The notes: a model not told the origin generated them from the sequence alone. 15,731 bases of DNA from Halanaerobiales bacterium (GCA_021736965.1 JAIPEV010000018.1:1-15731); one strand, 5' to 3'. Counted from the first letter of the stretch, positions 6,734 through 15,077 are shown. Made by a program: numbers and translations.

Positions 6734-9700
6734 TTATTATTCCCCCCACCTTTTGATTATTTGATTTTCGGTCAGAAAATAATGCTGATAGTTCATCTAC
6801 TATCTGTTGATTAGTAAATCCCTCAAGTTCAACTGCATGTGAACGACAAACCGATACACAGTTTCCACAGCCTTTACATAATACTGTATTAACTTCAGCA
6901 GTCTGTTTATCATAATTAACTTCAATTGCTTTAAATGCACAGACATCTTCACAGGTACCGCAGGCTGAACATAAATTAGAATTTACAGTAGAAACCATAG
7001 CTTCAGTTAACAGAAATTCTTTTGATAGTACTGCAGCAGCCCGACTGGCAGCTGCTCTACTTTGAGCTACAGACTCACCTAAGTTTTTAGGTCCATGAGC
7101 TAAACCGGTTAAAAAGACTCCATCAGTAGCAAAGTCAACAGGTCTTAGCTTTACATGAGCTTCTAAGAAAAACTTATCTTCATTTAGAGGTACTTTAAGT
7201 GCCTTACTTAGGGTTTGATTACTATCTTGTGCTGTAATTGCCTTAGCAAGAACTAATAGGTCGGTATCTGTTTTAATATGTTTTTTAGTAATTGGCTCTG
7301 TGTATTGAACCGATATTTTATTACCATTTTCAGTTACCTTTGGTTTATCTTCGACTTCATATCTTATAAAGTCTACACCTAACTCTCTAGCCTTTCTATA
7401 CTTATCTTCATAAAGACCATATGTTCTAATTTCTCTGTAAAGAATCCTAATATTTAGATCAGGATATCTTTCCTTGATAAAGATAGCGTTATTTACTGCT
7501 TGAGTACAACAAAGTCTTGAACAGTACTCTCTGCCTTCTTCTCTAGAACCTACACATTGAATCATTGTTATATCTTTTATACTTTGATCTAATTTATTTT
7601 CTTTTAACTTTTCTTCTAAATCCAACTGTGAGATAACATTCTTGTTTTGATCAGCAAGATATTGATCAGTTATCAGCTCTTTTGCTCCCGTAGCAACAAT
7701 AACTACTCCACCTTCTAATTCAGTAGTTTCATCATTTTGATTAGACTTTAACTTGAATTTATAGTTGCCTACATAACCTTCTATACTTTCAATACTGTGA
7801 TCAGTATAAACTGTTAAATTAGGATTACTTTCAACTTTTTGTTTTAAATCATCAAGATAGTTTTTAACCGGTTTACCATCCATTGAAAGCAGCAGCTGAT
7901 TGGCCTTTCCTCCTAAGATTTTTTCTTTTTCAATTAAGTAGGTTTTAAAACCAAGTTCAGCAATTTGGAGTGCAGATGTCATACCTGAAACTCCCCCACC
8001 GATTACAAAGGCATTATCTATCTTTTCTATCTTTTCTCGATTTAAAGTTTTTACACTTTTTGCCTTAGCAGCAGCACCTTTGATTAAATCAAAAGCCTTT
8101 TCAGTTGCTTTTTCTTTTTCCTCTCGATGAACCCAAGAGTCTTGATCCCTTATATTAGTCATAATCATTAAATAAGGATTAAGTCCTGCCCTTTCTACAG
8201 CTTTTCTAAAGAGTGGTTCATGGGTCCGTGGAGTACAAGAAGCAACTACAATTCGATTTAAACCTTTTTCTTCGATTCTCTTTGAAATTAATTCCTGACC
8301 ATCGGAAGAACAAAGATACTTAACTTCTTCTGCATGCTCAACAAAGGGAAGCTCTTTAGCTCTTTCAGTAACTGAAGGGACATCAACAACTCCAGCTATA
8401 TTTGTTCCACAGTCACAGACAAACACACCGGTCTTAACTCGCTCATTTTCAACAAATCTATACTCTTTTTTCTCTTTATTATTTACAATTTCTAACTCAC
8501 TATCATCTATTTCATTTTGGTAGGCTTTTTCACCAGCCATCACAGCAGCTCCACTTGCCTGAATAACAGATTCAGGTATATCCTTCGGTCCAGTTATTAC
8601 TCCACAAGCATAAACACCATCTCTACTTGTTTTAAGTGGATTAAGTTCTTCTACATCAGCAAAACCAAACTTATTAACTCTAATTTTTAGACGTTTCATC
8701 ATTTCACTAACTTCTTTTGATGGTTTTAGACCAACTGCTAAGATGACCAAATCATATTGATCAGATATAATATTATCATCATCATCTAAAGATTTGATCA
8801 ATATGCGATTATCTTCATCATCTTCAATTGAGGCAATCCTATTTCTTTTAAAGTTTATTCCCTCTGTATCATCAGCCATATTATAGTATCTTTCAAAACC
8901 TTTACCAAAGGATCTAATATCCATGTAGTAAAGATCTAAATTAGCATCTTTGATATGTTCTTTAGTTATAATAGACTGTTTAATTGAATACATACAACAG
9001 ACTGAAGAACAGTAATTTGTATCAGATCTAATATCTCTTGAACCTGCACAGTGTAAAAAGGCAATTTTTTTTGCATCTTTTCCATCTGATGGTCTGACAA
9101 CATGTCCACCAGTTGGACCTGAAGCACTTAGATATCTTTCATATTCAAGGCTGGTTATAACATTGTCATAGTTTAGATATCCATACTCACTGACAATATT
9201 ACCTTCAAAGGCATCATAGCCTGCTGCAAAAATAACTGAAGCAACCTCAAGATCTTCTGTTTTAGGTTTTTGATCATAGTTTATTGCATCTTTATCACAG
9301 TTTTTTAAACAGAGACCACAGACCCCTTTATTAATCATTAGGCAGTGTTTGGCATCTATTGTTACAACATTTGGAACAGCTTGTTCCTGGTATTTGAAAA
9401 CTGCTTTTCTAATATCAATACCTTGATTAAAACCATCATCAACCTTTACAGGACAGTTTTCTATACATTCTGCACAACCAGTACATAAATCAACATCTAC
9501 ATAACGAGGCTTTTGTTTAATTGTTGCAGTAAAGTTACCACTTATACCCTTTAAGTTTTCGAGCTCAGTATATGTATAAGTAGTAACTAACTCGTGGTTA
9601 TAACAGTCACTAATTTTCGGGGCTAAAATACAGGTAGAACAGTCATTAGTGGGAAATGTTTTATCAAGTTGAGCCATCTTCCCACCTAATGCAGGTGATT

Positions 9701-9800
9701 TTTCAATCAAGTAGACAGGTATTCCCATCTCAGCTAGATCGGTTGCAGCCTGTACCCCAGCAATCCCTCCTCCTAAAACCATTACCGGTTTTTTAGCCAT
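6726..9800 (-). CDS. hdrA: HdrA, heterodisulfide-reductase-type flavoprotein with two FAD domains
   Basis: A roughly 1,024-residue protein, about half again the length of single-FAD methanogen HdrA because the flavin domain is duplicated. From the ATG at 9800 the order is: first FAD site GGGIAG (10-15); NDCSTC (cysteines 54, 57); ferredoxin cluster CTGCAECIENC (106-116) and cysteines 153-168; HCAGSR with CSSVCC (251-269); HdrA linker VFVCDCGTNIAG (459-470); second FAD site GGGVSG (601-606); QCVGSR with CSRLCC (748-765); C-terminal two-cluster ferredoxin (944-954 and 975-985). HdrA is the flavin hub where electron bifurcation takes place in Hdr complexes. A GTG at 9815 would give five more residues, but the ATG yields the typical start MAKKPVMVLGGG. 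The gene overlaps hdrC and flxD by 8 bases each. Confidence 0.95.
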   Translation of the reverse strand: MAKKPVMVLGGGIAGVQAATDLAEMGIPVYLIEKSPALGGKMAQLDKTFPTNDCSTCILAPKISDCYNHELVTTYTYTELENLKGISGNFTATIKQKPRYVDVDLCTGCAECIENCPVKVDDGFNQGIDIRKAVFKYQEQAVPNVVTIDAKHCLMINKGVCGLCLKNCDKDAINYDQKPKTEDLEVASVIFAAGYDAFEGNIVSEYGYLNYDNVITSLEYERYLSASGPTGGHVVRPSDGKDAKKIAFLHCAGSRDIRSDTNYCSSVCCMYSIKQSIITKEHIKDANLDLYYMDIRSFGKGFERYYNMADDTEGINFKRNRIASIEDDEDNRILIKSLDDDDNIISDQYDLVILAVGLKPSKEVSEMMKRLKIRVNKFGFADVEELNPLKTSRDGVYACGVITGPKDIPESVIQASGAAVMAGEKAYQNEIDDSELEIVNNKEKKEYRFVENERVKTGVFVCDCGTNIAGVVDVPSVTERAKELPFVEHAEEVKYLCSSDGQELISKRIEEKGLNRIVVASCTPRTHEPLFRKAVERAGLNPYLMIMTNIRDQDSWVHREEKEKATEKAFDLIKGAAAKAKSVKTLNREKIEKIDNAFVIGGGVSGMTSALQIAELGFKTYLIEKEKILGGKANQLLLSMDGKPVKNYLDDLKQKVESNPNLTVYTDHSIESIEGYVGNYKFKLKSNQNDETTELEGGVVIVATGAKELITDQYLADQNKNVISQLDLEEKLKENKLDQSIKDITMIQCVGSREEGREYCSRLCCTQAVNNAIFIKERYPDLNIRILYREIRTYGLYEDKYRKARELGVDFIRYEVEDKPKVTENGNKISVQYTEPITKKHIKTDTDLLVLAKAITAQDSNQTLSKALKVPLNEDKFFLEAHVKLRPVDFATDGVFLTGLAHGPKNLGESVAQSRAAASRAAAVLSKEFLLTEAMVSTVNSNLCSACGTCEDVCAFKAIEVNYDKQTAEVNTVLCKGCGNCVSVCRSHAVELEGFTNQQIVDELSALFSDRKSNNQKVGGIINE

Positions 9801-10236
9801 CTCGACCACCGCCACTGGTTAGATTAGAAACTTTATCTTTTAAGTCAGTTTCATTTTCTAAATGATTAGATACAATATCAAGTCGATACTGATAAACAGC
9901 CTTATCTAGTTCATTAATATTAGTTTTTAAACTAACGGGATAATAGCCTGCTTCAATAGACATATCTCTTAGAACTCTCATAATATCAGCAAACTTTACA
10001 TTCTGTGGACAGTGAGCCACACATCTTCTACATTGGATACATTTCCATAAATCATCATTATCTAATACATCATTTTTATATCCCAATAATGATTTTTTGA
10101 TGATTAACCTGGGATTAAATGATTGATCTATCTCACTGATTGGACAGGTTGCTGTACAACTACCACAGCTGTAACACATCATGATATTTTCTCCACCCGG
10201 GCGGGAGGCTATTTCATTTTTAAAGTTATTATCCAT
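9793..10236 (-). CDS. hdrC: HdrC, heterodisulfide-reductase-type 4Fe-4S dicluster subunit
   Basis: A 147-residue protein with the two classic HdrC cluster motifs: CYSCGSCTATCP (cysteines 21, 24, 27, 31) and CIQCRRCVAHCP (66, 69, 72, 76), followed by a helical tail with MRVLRDMSIEAG (86-97). HdrC normally carries electrons from HdrA to the catalytic subunit HdrB. No hdrB is found here; metF lies immediately upstream (its stop is one base before this start), so HdrC probably passes electrons to MetV/MetF instead. A GGAGGTGG Shine-Dalgarno inside the end of metF precedes the ATG by 6 bases. Its 3' end overlaps hdrA. The HdrC identification is firm; the partner is inferred from context and from the MetFV-HdrABC-MvhD complex known from Moorella. 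Confidence 0.92.
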   Translation of the reverse strand: MDNNFKNEIASRPGGENIMMCYSCGSCTATCPISEIDQSFNPRLIIKKSLLGYKNDVLDNDDLWKCIQCRRCVAHCPQNVKFADIMRVLRDMSIEAGYYPVSLKTNINELDKAVYQYRLDIVSNHLENETDLKDKVSNLTSGGGRDG

Positions 10237-10237
10237 C

Positions 10238-11161
10238 TTATTCCACCTCCGGTCTTGGATAAAGAGAAGCTTCTTTAATTACTGTTGGTGTGATTTCTTC
10301 CCAGGCTACTGGCATTAAATGAACTCCTCTTACTCCTTTGATTTCTTTTACTCTCTGAATAGTTTCTACAGCCATTTTAACTCCTTCTTTTTCTTTATCT
10401 TTTGCTTGATCCATTCTTTTTATTACATGATCTGGTACATCCATACCAGCAACATATTTTTTCATCATTCTTAAAGCTTTGGCTGATCTCGTTGGTAAGA
10501 TTCCAGCTAAAATATATGAATTTTGATCAATACCTCTTTTTCTAACTTCTTCCATCCAGTATTCGAACTTCTCAATGTTATAAATGGCCTGGGTTTGAAA
10601 AAATTCAACACCTGCATTAACTTTTTTTTGCATCTTAATCATCTGCATTTCAAATGGATCGGCAAATGGATTTGCAGCCCCACCAATAAACATTTTGGGA
10701 GGTACTTCCATTACTTTGCCATTTAATAAAATACCATTATCAACCATCTCAGTTACTGCTTTAATTAGTTGAACTGAACCAAGTTCAAATACATTTTTTG
10801 AACCGGGGTCTTTTCCAAAGGATTGATGATCACCGGTTAAACATAGTATATTTCTTAATCCTAAAGCACTTGCCCCTAATATATCACTCTGTAAGCTGAT
10901 TCTATTTCTATCACGGGCTGTTACCTGGATTATCATTTCTAATCCTTCATCCATAGCAAGCTTTGCAGCAGCTATTGATGACATTCTGACAATTGCGGTC
11001 TGATTATCTGTAACATTAACACCATCTACATAACCCTTTAGATAATGTGCTTTCTTTTTAATGAACTCTGGATCGGCTCCAATTGGAGGTCCCATTTCAC
11101 TACAGACCACAAAATGACCAGCATCTAACATATTTTTTACTTTCGAGTATTTTTTAGTCAT
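10238..11161 (-). CDS. metF: 5,10-Methylenetetrahydrofolate reductase, MetF
   Basis: A 307-residue MetF of normal bacterial length. It interconverts 5,10-methylene-THF and 5-methyl-THF using bound FAD. Family features are SEMGPPIG (21-28, with the catalytic Glu at 22), VNVTDNQ (48-54), LCLTGDH (106-112) and FFQTQAIY (187-194). The ATG at 11161 was chosen because AAGGAG lies 7 bases upstream and it begins just after the metV stop; an upstream in-frame ATG at 11200 adds 13 residues but overlaps metV by 35 bases and makes an atypical start. MetF of this kind lacks its own NAD(P)H partner and works with MetV. Here it sits directly before hdrC-hdrA-flxDCBA, implying it receives or donates electrons through that module. 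Direction in vivo (methyl formation or methyl oxidation) cannot be read from sequence. Confidence 0.96.
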   Translation of the reverse strand: MTKKYSKVKNMLDAGHFVVCSEMGPPIGADPEFIKKKAHYLKGYVDGVNVTDNQTAIVRMSSIAAAKLAMDEGLEMIIQVTARDRNRISLQSDILGASALGLRNILCLTGDHQSFGKDPGSKNVFELGSVQLIKAVTEMVDNGILLNGKVMEVPPKMFIGGAANPFADPFEMQMIKMQKKVNAGVEFFQTQAIYNIEKFEYWMEEVRKRGIDQNSYILAGILPTRSAKALRMMKKYVAGMDVPDHVIKRMDQAKDKEKEGVKMAVETIQRVKEIKGVRGVHLMPVAWEEITPTVIKEASLYPRPEVE

Positions 11162-11165
11162 TTTA

Positions 11166-11849
11166 TTACTCCTTTCGGTCCTCGTGATATTCTTGATCAA
11201 TTAGTGTTCTAGGACCACCATCTCTGTATACTTCCCAATTTTTTGGTGGTTCATAGTTAATTAAATCTTCTAACTTATCTAATTTAACAGCCCGATCATA
11301 AATTAGTTCCCAGGCACAGTCAATATCGGGATCTACCTCACAGCTACCGTTTTGTGATCCTCCACAGGGTCCATTTAATAGTTGTTTGGAACAGCGAGCA
11401 ATTGGACAGATTCCAAAGTATTGATCTAATACACACTCTCCACAACCAATACATCTTTCTGACCATTCTCCTATTTTAAGAGTTGCGCCATAAAAAGATG
11501 TATTTAGTCCTGGTAATACAATCTTATCTTGATGCCTTTCAACTATATGTTGAACACCAATTCCACAGGCAAGTGAGAGAATAATATCATTTTCTTTAAT
11601 TAAGTTTTCTAACTGATCGATATATTCAAAGTCGCACTGTCTTTTAACTGTTTCAGTCTCAATTTTAACATCTCTATTGTTATTAGCATAGTAGGTCCTT
11701 AAGATCTCAGCTAAAGAGTTAACTTCTCTTTCTCCTCCAGCAAGACTTACTGTAACACAGGTGCCACAACCCACTATCAAAAGACTATTAAAATCATCAC
11801 CTAACATATCTATTACTTCATTTACTTTTTTTTGTTTTGCAACAATCAT
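11166..11849 (-). CDS. metV: MetV, zinc/iron-sulfur partner subunit of methylenetetrahydrofolate reductase
   Basis: A 227-residue protein of the MTHFR C-terminal-domain (MetV) family that accompanies MetF in acetogens. It is cysteine-rich: VGCGTC (26-31), Cys 72, LACGIG (94-98), then a dense set with ERCIGCGECV (131-140), GICPIARC (146-153), NGPCGG (159-164) and cysteines 170 and 178. These should bind iron-sulfur clusters, and by analogy with acetogen MetV also zinc. MetV conducts electrons to the MetF flavin. The C-terminal PKNWEVYRDGGPRTLI (202-217) is also typical. Its ATG overlaps the stop of the preceding ferredoxin/MvhD-like gene (ATGA), and metF begins 4 bases after its stop, so the three are translationally coupled. 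Confidence 0.94.
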   Translation of the reverse strand: MIVAKQKKVNEVIDMLGDDFNSLLIVGCGTCVTVSLAGGEREVNSLAEILRTYYANNNRDVKIETETVKRQCDFEYIDQLENLIKENDIILSLACGIGVQHIVERHQDKIVLPGLNTSFYGATLKIGEWSERCIGCGECVLDQYFGICPIARCSKQLLNGPCGGSQNGSCEVDPDIDCAWELIYDRAVKLDKLEDLINYEPPKNWEVYRDGGPRTLIDQEYHEDRKE

Positions 11850-13198
11850 GAACTCTCACCTTCTTTCCACTTTAAAAGAAAACCGTTTAAGTCTTCTTCC
11901 ATTCTTGGTGAAAGGCGTTCAAAGATTACTCTATTATGATTAAGATCTAATTTTTTTAAAGTATCTCTAATTTCATTTGTTATTCTATTTCCTCTGCCAT
12001 CTCCAGTAATATGTTTACAAGAATCTTCAAAACAGCCTAGGATTAGTAATCTACTATCTTTTTTTCTTAAAAATTTAAAAATATCTTCTTTTTTAATACT
12101 ACTTGCACAAGGTATCTTTTCTATATCTAAATCTTTAAAAGATCCTTTATCTATCTTTTTATAGGCTGTATCAGCTGAGTTTTCACACATTAAAACTTTC
12201 AGTAAGTTATTTGAGGCTTTTTGTTCAGTTTTTTCCTGTATAGAAATTGCTGAAGCAGGACAGTGTGAAATACAGCCATCACATCCATAACATGCTAATT
12301 CATTAATTTTCATTGCATCATTTTCTTTGTCTTCTTGAACTGCCCCATGTGGACAAACCCGATAACAGGTATAACATAGTATACATTTTTTGTCGTCAAC
12401 TACTCTTTTGTTCTCAGTTAATGGTTCAAAGTTGTCCAAGTTAGATTTAATCTCATTTAATGTAAACTCTTTTTCAAATTCATATTCTGAATATGCATTT
12501 GGACCACGAGCTCCAGCTAAAGAATATACTCCTCTTTTTCCTGTTAATGAAGGTTGTAGATAAATATTTGTTGATTGAATATATTCATTGCCATTACTTT
12601 CAATATTCAGTAACCTGATAATTCTTTTTAACCTTTGATCAGGTTTTAAAAGAGGTGTTGTAAGTATTTGGCCCTGAAGCTCACTTGTTAAACCATCCCT
12701 TTCATATTTAACTTTATCTTTATCTATAAATTCTAAGTTTCCCATTTCATACTGTAAAAAGATGATACCTTTTTGACGAGCTTCTTCAAATAAACTGTCA
12801 TTATCATCTATAAAACGCATGGAACGGTATAAAAAATATACTTCTTTTTCACTTAACTTATTTTTTATTTCAATTGCTTTATTTAGAGCCTCTTTATTTA
12901 TTACTGCGGGAGAAATCTGTTCATAGTCCTGGATAATTATAATATCTTGATTAGGATCTAATTGATCAAGATCAAGATCTAAATTAAGTGTATCTTCTAA
13001 ATTATTTTCTCTGACTGCATCGATATTAATTACAATATACTTAGTTTTTAGATCTTTTAACTTTTTATCATCATCTTTTACTTGAAGTTTAAAGTTACCT
13101 ATTTCTCCCTCAAACTCTATTAAAGCTTCGGGTTTTATACACAGGGTATTTAGTTTTGGTGATTTTATTTGATCACCGATATATATAATGTCAAGCAT
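11846..13198 (-). CDS. HdrA-related protein: degenerate HdrA half, 2x[4Fe-4S] ferredoxin and MvhD-like C-terminal domain
   Basis: A 450-residue composite protein. Residues 1-265 align loosely to the second half of HdrA: EVYFLYRSMRFIDD (119-132) and RQKGIIFLQYE (141-151) parallel HdrA's KxRILYREIRTYG and RELGVDFIRYE, and YSLAGARGPNAYSE (225-238) parallels its LTGLAHGPKNLGE. However, the GxGxxG flavin loop is missing. A dicluster ferredoxin follows: CILCYTCYRVC (272-282) and CYGCDGCISHC (303-313). Residues 333-445 look like MvhD: IPCASSI (362-368) and LILGCFEDSCKHITGDGRGNR (385-405, cysteines 389, 394), but the first CxxC is reduced to a single Cys 338. It probably pairs with the HdrA-like protein encoded 41 bases upstream, together making one split HdrA. 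Shine-Dalgarno is AGGGGGA. It overlaps metV by 4 bases. Function is inferred as electron transfer. Confidence 0.75.
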   Translation of the reverse strand: MLDIIYIGDQIKSPKLNTLCIKPEALIEFEGEIGNFKLQVKDDDKKLKDLKTKYIVINIDAVRENNLEDTLNLDLDLDQLDPNQDIIIIQDYEQISPAVINKEALNKAIEIKNKLSEKEVYFLYRSMRFIDDNDSLFEEARQKGIIFLQYEMGNLEFIDKDKVKYERDGLTSELQGQILTTPLLKPDQRLKRIIRLLNIESNGNEYIQSTNIYLQPSLTGKRGVYSLAGARGPNAYSEYEFEKEFTLNEIKSNLDNFEPLTENKRVVDDKKCILCYTCYRVCPHGAVQEDKENDAMKINELACYGCDGCISHCPASAISIQEKTEQKASNNLLKVLMCENSADTAYKKIDKGSFKDLDIEKIPCASSIKKEDIFKFLRKKDSRLLILGCFEDSCKHITGDGRGNRITNEIRDTLKKLDLNHNRVIFERLSPRMEEDLNGFLLKWKEGESS

Positions 13199-13239
13199 TA
13201 AGTTAATCCCCCTGTCTCATTTTTAATTACTTGCCTAAA

Positions 13240-14262
13240 TTAATCATTATTAATAATCTTATATGCTACATTTTTACTATCACTAATTGTAAAAGCAATG
13301 TCTTTTGGTCCTTTTATAGTCCCGGCAAGATAAATATTGGTTTTTTCTTCTGCTTCGATTGGATATAAAAAACCATACTGATCTAACTGTAAATTAAAAA
13401 GACGAGACCAATCTTCATTTACTTCTTTTGGATGTACACCTTCTGATAGTACTAATAAATCTGTCTTTAAACTATCTTTTTTACCTTTATTTTGATCTTC
13501 ATAAAAAATATTAACTTTATCTTTTTTGCTATAAACTTTAATTGGCTTACAGTTTATATAGTCAATACCATTTTCTTTTAATTTTTGAAAGTTTAACTCC
13601 TGTAAGTATCCAGCTTCTTGTAGATCCATATAAAACATGGTAATTTCAATTTCAGGATAGAAATGTTTTAAAACACGTGCCATCCTGTAAGAATACCCAC
13701 AGCATATCTTTGAACAGTATCTTGCCTTTTCCTGGATACTTCTAGAACCATTACACTGGATGAATACAGCAGACTCTGGTTCTTGTTTTAAGCCTAGTTT
13801 AAATCCTTGTTCATGATCTTTTCTAAACTTAATTAATTCTTCTAGTTCACTTGCCCACATTATACGTTCATCTTGATCAACTTCAGGAGTTCCTGTTTCA
13901 AGATCAGACCAACGGGTATAACCCGTTGCTAGAACAATATAGTCTAGATTATCTATTGAACTGAATACCCCTTCCCTTTCAATACCTAGACTGTAGCAAC
14001 CGGGTTTACCCGAAAGATCATTAACTCTTGTATTGAACATTAAATTTATATTTTCATTATCATTTACTAAGTTAAAGACATCATCAACTAGGCAGAGATT
14101 ATCCTGTAGGCAGAGATCAGTAGCTTTACAGCCAAAATCTTTTATATTTCCACCTATTGAATCACTTTTTTCAACTATTGTAATATCATAACCTTTGTCG
14201 GCAAGTACTGCAGCAGTCTGTGATCCAGCAATTCCACCTCCGATTATAGCTATCTTTTTCAT
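13240..14262 (-). CDS. HdrA-like FAD-dependent oxidoreductase (CoB-CoM heterodisulfide reductase subunit A family, short form)
   Basis: A 340-residue flavoprotein corresponding to the first half of HdrA without the inserted ferredoxin. The FAD loop GGGIAG is at 8-13, followed by the acidic end EKSDSIGG (31-38). A cysteine set KDFGCKATDLCLQDNLC (41-57; Cys 45, 51, 57) stands where HdrA has NDCSTC. QCNGSR (169-174) and CSKICCGYSYR (183-193) are strongly HdrA-like, and YLAGTIKGPKDIAFTISDS (311-329) is the usual HdrA flavin-binding end. It likely mediates electron transfer between ferredoxin clusters and a partner. Together with the downstream 450-residue gene it makes up a split HdrA. The ATG has GGAGAGAG upstream and lies 20 bases after the methyltransferase stop. 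The substrate or redox partner cannot be assigned; proximity to metV/metF and the methyltransferase suggests methyl-THF metabolism or reductive handling of corrinoid. Confidence 0.85.
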   Translation of the reverse strand: MKKIAIIGGGIAGSQTAAVLADKGYDITIVEKSDSIGGNIKDFGCKATDLCLQDNLCLVDDVFNLVNDNENINLMFNTRVNDLSGKPGCYSLGIEREGVFSSIDNLDYIVLATGYTRWSDLETGTPEVDQDERIMWASELEELIKFRKDHEQGFKLGLKQEPESAVFIQCNGSRSIQEKARYCSKICCGYSYRMARVLKHFYPEIEITMFYMDLQEAGYLQELNFQKLKENGIDYINCKPIKVYSKKDKVNIFYEDQNKGKKDSLKTDLLVLSEGVHPKEVNEDWSRLFNLQLDQYGFLYPIEAEEKTNIYLAGTIKGPKDIAFTISDSKNVAYKIINND

Positions 14263-14282
14263 TAATCTCTCTCCTTAGTTTA

Positions 14283-15077
14283 TTAGTCCAGTTTTCCTGC
14301 TCTACTAGCTTTTAAATAGTTTTGTCCATATTTGTCTCTATTTAATAGTACCTCTGCAGCCTTAATTAATTTCATCATATAGTCATCTAGAGGGTCTATA
14401 ATTGCAGAATCCATGCCGCGATCCATTGCCATCATTAAGAAAGCCTGATTTAAAAGACTACGATTTGGTAAACCAAATGAAACATTACTTAAACCACAGG
14501 TAATATGAACATCAGTATTCCAATCAGTTATACCAGCAATAGTATCGAGAACTTGAATACCAAACTCACCATCAACACTAATAGGTTTAATAATAGGATC
14601 AATAAATACATTATCTAATGGTACTCCATCTCTAGATAGATCATTTATTAATTTATCTGCAATTTTTAATCTTTGATCAGCAGTTTCAGGCATACCATCA
14701 TCACTTAGACAAAGTGCTACAACTTTTGCATCATATTCTTTGATTAGTGGTAGTATCTTTTTATACCTTTCTTCTTCAGCTGTGATTGAATTAATCATTG
14801 GTATACCATTATGTACCTTAGCAGCCTCTTTAATTGCTTTTTCATTTGGACTATCTAATGATAACGGTTTATCTAATACTTTTTGAACAGTTTCTACAAG
14901 CCAGATTAGATGATCTATTTCATCCCAGACAAAAGCACCAGAGTTAACATCTACATAAGTAGCTCCTGCATCAACCTGTTGTTTTGCAATGTCTTGTATA
15001 TACTCCTTATCTCTTTCTTCAATCTTTTCTTTAATAATATCACGTGTTGAGTTAATTAATTCACCAATAATAATCAT
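14283..15077 (-). CDS. Methyltetrahydrofolate:corrinoid protein methyltransferase (AcsE/MtgA family)
   Basis: A 264-residue pterin-binding TIM-barrel of the length of Moorella AcsE. It transfers methyl between 5-methyl-THF and the cobalt of a corrinoid protein. Pterin-site residues fall at the family positions: Asp75 in LDSPN, Asn96 in NSIT, Asp160 in IDP, and Asn198 in GLSNVSFGLPNR (195-206). GATYVDVNSG (38-47) is the barrel motif shared with dihydropteroate synthase, but the rest rules that enzyme out. It could feed CODH/acetyl-CoA synthase (AcsE) or take methyl from a methylamine/betaine corrinoid protein (MtgA); the MttB homologue in the same operon favours the second reading slightly. 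The start is fixed: an in-frame TGA lies four codons upstream and the N-terminus MIIIGELINSTR is canonical. Its Shine-Dalgarno is 36 bases away across a hairpin. Confidence 0.92.
   Translation of the reverse strand: MIIIGELINSTRDIIKEKIEERDKEYIQDIAKQQVDAGATYVDVNSGAFVWDEIDHLIWLVETVQKVLDKPLSLDSPNEKAIKEAAKVHNGIPMINSITAEEERYKKILPLIKEYDAKVVALCLSDDGMPETADQRLKIADKLINDLSRDGVPLDNVFIDPIIKPISVDGEFGIQVLDTIAGITDWNTDVHITCGLSNVSFGLPNRSLLNQAFLMMAMDRGMDSAIIDPLDDYMMKLIKAAEVLLNRDKYGQNYLKASRAGKLD

Noticed and set aside
9801..9815. GTG start adding five residues to HdrA
   Set aside because: The ATG at 9800 gives the usual short lead before the FAD loop; the GTG cannot be fully excluded but is less likely.
10523..10726. 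Plus-strand open frame within metF
   Set aside because: Antisense to a well-conserved enzyme region, with no supporting signals.
11162..11200. Upstream ATG extending metF by 13 residues
   Set aside because: It would overlap metV by 35 bases and lacks a better Shine-Dalgarno; the ATG at 11161 has AAGGAG at good spacing and a family-like N-terminus.
12955..12990. Short GATCAAGATCAAGATC repeat
   Set aside because: It encodes the acidic DLDLDQ stretch of the 450-residue protein; a low-complexity coding effect rather than a DNA element.
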